The notes beneath the pieces are model-generated. The model was given only the letters and a program-made list of their open reading frames with translations, searched no databases and was not told the DNA's origin. Both the position numbers and the translations under genes were made by a program. Shown here in pieces: positions 54,489 through 61,060 of a DNA stretch of 64,000 nucleotides. Origin of the DNA: Cladocopium goreaui (Eukaryota > Sar > Dinophyceae > Suessiales > Symbiodiniaceae); assembly GCA_947184155.2 (NCBI GenBank), contig CAMXCT020001391.1:495626-559625 (forward strand), written 5' to 3'. How positions within the stretch are numbered: position 1 is the first letter of the stretch; every line of letters starts with the position of its first letter.

Positions 54489-54593
54489 ATATTCTCTAGT
54501 AAACTGACAGTTTGCCATGGAACATCACAATCTTTTAATAGGTAAATCATGGAATGGGCTAGTTCTCATAGCTGTACAGTTTACCAGAGGGTA
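54489..54593. mobile_element. MITE family A copy
   Basis: TATTCTCTAGTAAACTGACA to GTACAGTTTACCAGAGGGTA. Confidence 0.85.
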
Positions 54594-54599
54594 AGTGGT

Positions 54600-54842
54600 A
54601 AATAAGCCGTATTTTCTTGGAGCATATCCCATATGTAACTGGGTTATTATATTGCTTATTACCATTTATACTTGAAAGGTACATGATCTACCATGCCTCA
54701 GGTACATTGTTGTCCATGTAACTGTTCTGGCTCTAGAGCTCGACCTAGGTAAACACAAGACTTCGTCACAAGCGGACAGAGGAAAACAGACATTTGCGGA
54801 AACAGTACTTCTTTGTCACTTTAGTTCCTCTATTTTTCGAGT
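54600..54842. other. Upstream flank and possible 5' LTR of the retroelement
   Basis: No second LTR is in the window, so LTR borders cannot be tested. A candidate LTR could run from a TG near 54707 to just before the primer-binding-like site. Confidence 0.3.
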
Positions 54843-54854
54843 TGGTAGCGGAGC
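54843..54854 (+). promoter_or_regulatory. Primer-binding-site-like sequence
   Basis: TGGTAGCGGAGC differs at two positions from the TGGTATCAGAGC commonly complementary to initiator methionine tRNA in copia-type elements. It lies about 100 bp before the first ORF, the expected place. Confidence 0.45.
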
Positions 54855-54944
54855 CGGGAACCCCGGCAGTAACCCCCATTTAAGGTATCTGCTATACCCT
54901 AAGGGTCGACTCGACTGTTTTCATTTCTTTTCATCCTTACTCCA

Positions 54945-57900
54945 TTGATTGTCATCATGTTCACCGCCGTGCTGAAGTTGTGTGCCGTGTTAGTAGTGGC
55001 ACTGGTGGGGTCTGTCTCAGCCAGTACTGGGCTGGTGATCAAGAGTCGCAATACCAGCGCTCTTGTGATCCAGTCCAGTACGGTTGGGGCAGGCTCGATC
55101 AGTGTCACTACACACTGGTATGCAGCGAGCAATGGTCGCAAAGCCCCAGTACAGGCCAGGCCCGAAGGCGAGTACAAGCCCAGTCTGGTGAATGGGGATC
55201 AGTGGAGGCAGGAGCTGAATTCGACCCTGGTGCGGCTGCACCACTCAAGGAGGAAGTTCAAAACGAACCCTCGGGATCAGCGTAGGGCAGAGCTTTTGCG
55301 TAGGCGACTCAGACGGCAGCAGAGATTAGTGTTTGAAAGAATGCTAAACATGTACGACTCTAAGCTGAAACATCTGAAGTCTCGTCACAAGGAACTCTGT
55401 GAGCTGGTCTATGGGAAAGATGCAGCCATTAGATCCAGGAACCAATGCATGACCGGATCCACAGCAGGCAATCGGAAGGTGAAGTCTCCTGAAGCCCATG
55501 GCAATTCGGGTTCGATGACCGCTGGTCACCGTGATGGTAGATCGCTCTCGGATTCGACACTAATGCTAGCCGCTGGAGGCGGCCTCAGCACATGTGCATT
55601 CGTGGCTTGCATGGTGCCAGGAAGGAGTAGCCATCCTAGATTGCCCCCCGCATGGAGCCCAGAAATGGAGCATCAGTATAGCTTCAGTACTTGGTCTAGG
55701 GACATCTTGATTTGGAGCATTGCTACCGATGGGGATGCATCTCGAAAGGCGGCTAGTGTGATTTCTCAACTGCAGGGATCAGCCAGGGAATTCAGCAGAA
55801 CACTTCCGCCGCAGACCATCCTGACAGGGGGGACCGTAAATGGTACCCAAACCGACCCACTAACGTTTTTGATGTATCAACTTAGCACCCGATTTGCCAG
55901 GCTCGGTGAGGAAGTCCGGCTAGGGGCAGTAGGAGATCTGTTGTCATTTGGAAGGGAATCCAATGAAAGGATCGACATGCTGCTGGCTAGGTTTGATACT
56001 ACCCGCATGCGTGCGGCAGAGACAGGTGGGCTCGCCCTGAGCTATGCTGGTCTTTCTTGGTTGCTGATCCGTGCCGTAGGTGTCTCGGATTCTCAATTGA
56101 TCCAACTTCTACAGCCACTCGGTGGTGCTCTCCCTGCTGATGAGCAGCAATTCACAGGGTTGAAAGACTCCATCAGACGTATGGGTAGGATCATTGAAAA
56201 TGCACCAGGAAACATGTCCAACATGTTGCGGGGTAGACAACATCCAACACACAGTTACCATATTCAGGACGAGCAGTCATGGAATGAAAATGTATTCACA
56301 TCTCAGAATGACCAACCCAGTAGCTCATGGCACGACCCGAGTTCTTGGCAATCCCAATGGCATTCACCCGAAGCATACCCCACTTATACACAGCCGCAAG
56401 ATCCATACGTGTATTTGTCAGAGGGCCAGGGTGACAGTGGCACTGACACTGACACCAGCAGTGACTATGGCGAAGAAGCCTGGCCAGCTGCTGAGGGTGC
56501 CACGGCCAATGAGCAGGCTGCCGAGCTCTACTGGGCCTATTCTCGTGCTAAGGCACGCTGGAGGTCATTCATGGGCAAGCCGACCCGAAAAGCTCGGAGG
56601 TTTGCCCGCAGAGCCATCTACAAAGGTGGAAAGGGTGGTAAATCAAAACATGGAAAACCCAAAGGCAAGATCATCAATACTTCATCTTATTTGTCCGAAC
56701 TCAATGAATCCCAGCTCATGGAAATTTCCACTGCCTTTAGGGCAAAAGGTGGAAAGAAAGGGGCAGGGAGTGGCAAGGGTAAGGGCAGAAAGGGCAATCC
56801 AAGAGGCCCGGATGGACGTAAGATGAGATGCCACGAATGTGGTTCGGAAGAGCATCTGGTTGCCAAGTGCCCAAGACGGGCTGCAGCCAATGACTCGTCT
56901 CAGAACTTGTTCGTAGACTTGGACACCGCCGACCAGATTCCCCCAGGTGTAATCACATCAACCACGGTCCTCATGGTCAATGAAGTAGATGCTAATGTTG
57001 GACAAGAATCCGGAACTGATCATTGGTCGACAGTTTCTGGTGGACCCCCATCCAATGCATCCACATTACCAGCAGCACCTCAGGACCCGTGGACCAATAG
57101 TGATCCTTGGAGGCGGTACACCGAGAGCAGGGCTGGGAGACAGGTCATTGGGGGGATTGTGAATCCAATGCCACCACTGCCGCGCACGACCCGGGCAGTG
57201 GATATGGCCGATCAATCCTTGTACATGCAGAGTGTCTTCAATGGCCTGAATGGCCTGATGCATCCGACCACAGAACCACGATCTTTTGGACCGCCAATGA
57301 TGAACCAATTTACCCATAACACCCCACTAGCCACTAATCCAATGAATAATCTTCCCCAGAATAATCCCACTAATCCACAGGGCAGAAATGTAACCAGCGA
57401 ACCATTTTTACAGCAACCTGTTGCAGAATCGACTACTATCCAAGAACCATATGTTGCCCAAGCCACGCAACCACCACCAATGCAACCACCACCGGTCCAT
57501 CGGCACGAAGTGCCACAACACCCACTGATCGTGGGACCAGGGGAGATCCCAACAGTGATCCTACAACATCCGACCCCGGAGTTGCCAGAATGGGCATTGA
57601 TGCCCGAGTTTAATTTCTTGCAGGGGACTGCCTCGGAAGTGCGTGCACCGACCTATCATCCGATTGTCTCAGAGAATGCTATCAGCACACTTGACACGAT
57701 CCGTAGTCAAGTTGTGGGGGAATTTCATCAAGCAAACCAGTTGCGTGAGATCCCAATAGCTTCTAGAGTATCAGAAAGGGTCAGTGAGCCAGCATTCAAT
57801 CATCCGCAGGTACGTGCTCTTCACCATCAGCACCGGACGATGATGACACTGCAGGAGATGAGGACTCGTGAATCGGAAGGTTCGAGGAGTGAGGTGAATC

Positions 57901-60452
57901 CGGCCCCCACAGTAACACCCTCGAATAATCCCACAGAACCCATGGTAACTCCAAATGTCGGACAACCCAATGTTGAATACTTAGGGGATGAACACCGCTG
58001 CAGCATTTGTTTGGAAGAATATATTGCAGGAGAACAACTGGTGCGATTGACCTGCAGGCATACCTTCCATGAAAATTGTTGGACTGAAGTTCTTTTGAGG
58101 GAAGAAAATCCAACATGCCCATGCTGCCGCGGTGGGGGACAGGTAGTTGCACACTACCGCTACATGGCACCCACATCTCCAAGAGCAGATCAACATGATG
58201 AGTTTAGGACACCACACGGGACACCCACTTTTCCATGGTGGCCTGAGACAGCAGAGGCAACTGGAGCCGCATCCACATACCATTCATCCACCCAAGTGCC
58301 TGGTCATCAATCAATTGTAGTTGATCCAGGGGCATGGACCAATCTAGCAGGTCAGCAATGGGCTGAACGCCAAGCCACAGCCGCGCGGAATGCGGGCTTG
58401 AGGTCGACGCGTAAATCCATGACCAACCCAATGGCCGTCAGGGGAGTAGGACGGGGTACCCAAAGCTGTACGCATGTTGCCACATTGCCGATAGCAATAC
58501 CCAACATCATCCACCCCCGCTCTCAACCGGAAGAAGGTGAAGGTCATTTGGTTAGGGGCGAATCTGTGTCATTCAACTTCGAAACCCCCATGGTAGAAGG
58601 GGAGGGCCGTGACCTCCCGGCACTACTTGGCTTGAGGAGCATGAGCAATCACAACGCCGTGCTGGAAATGGCACCTGGCAGGGAAATGCTCACCCTCACA
58701 GCCACGGGTAGCTATACCATTAGCTGGGGTGCGGACGCGATACATATTCCACTAGAGAGGGCTCCCAGCGGACATCTTGTGTTTAGGACCGACGCATTCC
58801 AGAGCATTCCCAGGAGAGGTGGAGGTTTACCCCCAACAGTCTATGGGTTATATAGCCATATGAATCGTCAGTACCAAGAAACTCCAGATGTTCCCATTGG
58901 CGTAGCCCCTAGTGATAATCCGTATGCAGATGTCCCCGAAACCCCAGCAGAAGCACCTGCCAGATCATCCACAGAAGCCCCAGCCAGGAGTGCAACACGA
59001 ACTGGACAACCATCTCCAGTATCACCATCAACAACCCCATCACCTGCATCACCACCACCACTGCCAAAGACAGGACAACCATCATCAGAACCACCTCCAG
59101 CACCAAGACCAAGAACAACACCTGCACCACCATCACCAATACCAAAAGCAGAACCACCATCAGCAGAACCAGCTCAACCATCGATGCCAACACCTACTGA
59201 GAGCACAGAATTTCCACCAGCACCACCACCTGAAGCGACTGTAGCAGCAGTTCCAACATATCTAACACCACAGGCAACGGTGATGACAGCAACAACAGAA
59301 TCAGACACAGCCAAAGCAACGACTCCGATCAAGGCCATGCCGGCGAAACTTGGTGAGCCTGCAACAGCAGCACCAACAACCACCATGTCAACCCCCACAC
59401 AACCAGCAAAAGCAGCAACGCCAACCATCGCAACAACAGCACCTGCAAAACCGCCGACACCAACACCATCACAACCACCACATCCAATTCCGGCGATGCC
59501 ATCGCAACAGCCAGCGGCAACAGCAACTCCCGAACAATCAACGCCAGCCCGATCACCAGCACCAACACCATCATCACAACCAAAACTACCAATGGCAAAA
59601 GCCCCAGGACCTATCAATAGACCAAGGTCGCCTACGGAGGCAGAGACGGGAGCAATGCCAACACGGTCCGAACCATCAAGAACTACAACCACCACACCTG
59701 GCCCCAAAGCCACCACAGAGAGAACGTGGCGCGGGGCAGGTAAAGCCGCTACACCTCAATCACAGCCAACACCAGGAGCAAAGGAGTCAGCACCAAAACC
59801 ATCACCACCAGCTACAAGAACACGAAGAGCCACGGACACTGCTACAGCAACAACAGCAACAGCATCACACACATCACCGCGCATTGCGCCAAGTAAATCA
59901 CCATCTCCTGTTAGGTCACCCTCTAGCGGCACCGAAGTGGCGGCAAAAGCCAAAGCACTGAGGCGAGTTCCCCGCCCAGTGCCTAAGGGACCACCACGGG
60001 GGTCGGTGGGAGCCACTGTTACCGGCGCAACGCCGGCCAGTAAGGCACCACCTCCAAAGGCCCCGGAGCCTGGGGTGACCATGAGCGTGGGGATTGAAGG
60101 CATGTCTATGCCGGTGGAGGTACCTACCCCGACAGTCCCTCTTAACTTAGCCGGACCTCCTAGAACGATTCCACCTAGACCTGGGGCCCCTAATGAATCA
60201 GGAACAATGTTAAAGGAACCCCCAGCAGAACCATCCTCATCCATGAGGGCACCAGTGACACCACCAAAAGAGCCCCCTGGACCTCCACCAATGCAGCCGA
60301 AGGAACCGCCTGGGCCACCACCAGGGTGGACCCCTGAAACAAGTGAACATCCTCCTAAGGCTAAAGCCAGGGTGAGAATTGGGTGGGGAGAAGGTGAGGT
60401 CAGAATGACGTCCGAAGTGAGATCACTGAGACCACGGGGTAAGGACCAGTAA
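54945..60452 (+). CDS. Retroelement ORF1: Gag-type protein with CCHC knuckle, RING-H2 finger and protease-like region (1835 aa)
   Basis: The protein begins MIVIMFTAVLKLCAVLVVAL, a hydrophobic stretch resembling a signal peptide. A helical capsid-like region follows at about residues 245-430 (DILIWSIATDG to NAPGNMSNMLRG). A nucleocapsid knuckle CHECGSEEHLVAKC (CX2CX4HX4C) lies near residue 628. A RING-H2 finger (CSICLEEY, CRHTFHENC, CPCC) lies at about 1018-1060. A retropepsin-like region has VVDPGAWTNLAG near 1124, with Pro where D-S/T-G is usual, and LPALLGL near 1225. About 500 residues of Pro/Ala/Thr-rich sequence close the frame at TAA 60450. The order fits Gag and protease of a copia-type element. 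Codon use is uniform throughout, with no internal stops, so the element looks young. Start could be Met1 or Met5. Confidence 0.8.
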   Translation: MIVIMFTAVLKLCAVLVVALVGSVSASTGLVIKSRNTSALVIQSSTVGAGSISVTTHWYAASNGRKAPVQARPEGEYKPSLVNGDQWRQELNSTLVRLHHSRRKFKTNPRDQRRAELLRRRLRRQQRLVFERMLNMYDSKLKHLKSRHKELCELVYGKDAAIRSRNQCMTGSTAGNRKVKSPEAHGNSGSMTAGHRDGRSLSDSTLMLAAGGGLSTCAFVACMVPGRSSHPRLPPAWSPEMEHQYSFSTWSRDILIWSIATDGDASRKAASVISQLQGSAREFSRTLPPQTILTGGTVNGTQTDPLTFLMYQLSTRFARLGEEVRLGAVGDLLSFGRESNERIDMLLARFDTTRMRAAETGGLALSYAGLSWLLIRAVGVSDSQLIQLLQPLGGALPADEQQFTGLKDSIRRMGRIIENAPGNMSNMLRGRQHPTHSYHIQDEQSWNENVFTSQNDQPSSSWHDPSSWQSQWHSPEAYPTYTQPQDPYVYLSEGQGDSGTDTDTSSDYGEEAWPAAEGATANEQAAELYWAYSRAKARWRSFMGKPTRKARRFARRAIYKGGKGGKSKHGKPKGKIINTSSYLSELNESQLMEISTAFRAKGGKKGAGSGKGKGRKGNPRGPDGRKMRCHECGSEEHLVAKCPRRAAANDSSQNLFVDLDTADQIPPGVITSTTVLMVNEVDANVGQESGTDHWSTVSGGPPSNASTLPAAPQDPWTNSDPWRRYTESRAGRQVIGGIVNPMPPLPRTTRAVDMADQSLYMQSVFNGLNGLMHPTTEPRSFGPPMMNQFTHNTPLATNPMNNLPQNNPTNPQGRNVTSEPFLQQPVAESTTIQEPYVAQATQPPPMQPPPVHRHEVPQHPLIVGPGEIPTVILQHPTPELPEWALMPEFNFLQGTASEVRAPTYHPIVSENAISTLDTIRSQVVGEFHQANQLREIPIASRVSERVSEPAFNHPQVRALHHQHRTMMTLQEMRTRESEGSRSEVNPAPTVTPSNNPTEPMVTPNVGQPNVEYLGDEHRCSICLEEYIAGEQLVRLTCRHTFHENCWTEVLLREENPTCPCCRGGGQVVAHYRYMAPTSPRADQHDEFRTPHGTPTFPWWPETAEATGAASTYHSSTQVPGHQSIVVDPGAWTNLAGQQWAERQATAARNAGLRSTRKSMTNPMAVRGVGRGTQSCTHVATLPIAIPNIIHPRSQPEEGEGHLVRGESVSFNFETPMVEGEGRDLPALLGLRSMSNHNAVLEMAPGREMLTLTATGSYTISWGADAIHIPLERAPSGHLVFRTDAFQSIPRRGGGLPPTVYGLYSHMNRQYQETPDVPIGVAPSDNPYADVPETPAEAPARSSTEAPARSATRTGQPSPVSPSTTPSPASPPPLPKTGQPSSEPPPAPRPRTTPAPPSPIPKAEPPSAEPAQPSMPTPTESTEFPPAPPPEATVAAVPTYLTPQATVMTATTESDTAKATTPIKAMPAKLGEPATAAPTTTMSTPTQPAKAATPTIATTAPAKPPTPTPSQPPHPIPAMPSQQPAATATPEQSTPARSPAPTPSSQPKLPMAKAPGPINRPRSPTEAETGAMPTRSEPSRTTTTTPGPKATTERTWRGAGKAATPQSQPTPGAKESAPKPSPPATRTRRATDTATATTATASHTSPRIAPSKSPSPVRSPSSGTEVAAKAKALRRVPRPVPKGPPRGSVGATVTGATPASKAPPPKAPEPGVTMSVGIEGMSMPVEVPTPTVPLNLAGPPRTIPPRPGAPNESGTMLKEPPAEPSSSMRAPVTPPKEPPGPPPMQPKEPPGPPPGWTPETSEHPPKAKARVRIGWGEGEVRMTSEVRSLRPRGKDQ

Positions 60453-60473
60453 CTACACACGCATACCTGGCAG
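60439..60473 (+). other. Possible 35-nt intron or frameshift zone between ORF1 and ORF2
   Basis: GGG|GTAAGG to CTGGCAG|AT would remove 35 nt, including the ORF1 stop, and fuse ORF1 to ORF2 in phase. The alternative, a -1 frameshift, has only about 10 nt of usable overlap (60443-60452) and no clear slippery heptamer. Confidence 0.4.
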
Positions 60474-61060
60474 ATGATGAACTATTCCAACCACCGACCA
60501 AGGCCCTAATCATTGATGAACATCACGATGTACCAGCCTATTTTCAACGACACCAATATGAAGTAGATGTTATTGACCCTCGGACCATCTTGTACACCAA
60601 ACATCAAGCACCGAAGAACATTAGGCTCGGCCACTATAAATTTGTTTGGATAAATGCCCCCATTCGAGGTAAGCATATCCCTCCTGATAAGTATAGTGCT
60701 TGTTTAGAAGAGGTGAGGCAGCTGCTGCTAGCATCCGAGGAGTCAAACACCTTCTGTGTCTTGATTGGAGCTTTCGGCGGAATTTGGAGACATCCCGGCA
60801 TTGAACAAGTTGCCAAGACCGAACACTGGAAGAAGTGCTACCATAGGTTATGCCATTTCAGTTTGAAAGTAGACCGCTCCTCCAAGCATCCGTCCAGTGC
60901 ATGCATCGTGACCTTGTCATTTTGTCTACCGTCCATTGTCAGTCACTCATGTAAATGTGAAGTGACCAATCATTACATGGACTGGTTAAAAGAATATTGT
61001 GACAAGCAGCGATGTGATGCCATGCGCTCCATATCGTTAGCCGTACTGCATCCGAGATGA
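60443..61060 (+). CDS. Retroelement ORF2: methyltransferase-like domain, degenerate
   Basis: Open in the -1 frame relative to ORF1. Reads YLADDELFQPPTKALIIDEH, GHYKFVWINAPIRGKHIPPD, FCVLIGAFGGIWRHPGIEQV and SSACIVTLSFCLPSIVSHSC, ending TGA 61058-61060. The order of small motifs (a hydrophobic strand then APIRG, then HRLCHF with SSAC and a Cys/His segment) parallels the methyltransferase-like part of ORF3 (APTCTPYG, HQCMTG with KKPT and CDGSHEH). I infer a diverged paralogous domain lacking the catalytic-type motif. It has no obvious protein start, so expression by fusion to ORF1 is likely. Confidence 0.6.
   Translation, partial: GPVTTHAYLADDELFQPPTKALIIDEHHDVPAYFQRHQYEVDVIDPRTILYTKHQAPKNIRLGHYKFVWINAPIRGKHIPPDKYSACLEEVRQLLLASEESNTFCVLIGAFGGIWRHPGIEQVAKTEHWKKCYHRLCHFSLKVDRSSKHPSSACIVTLSFCLPSIVSHSCKCEVTNHYMDWLKEYCDKQRCDAMRSISLAVLHPR

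Noticed and set aside
59174-60460. Minus-strand open frames within the retroelement
   Set aside because: Shadows of the Pro/Ala/Thr-rich plus-strand coding region; the repetitive codons avoid stops on the opposite strand.
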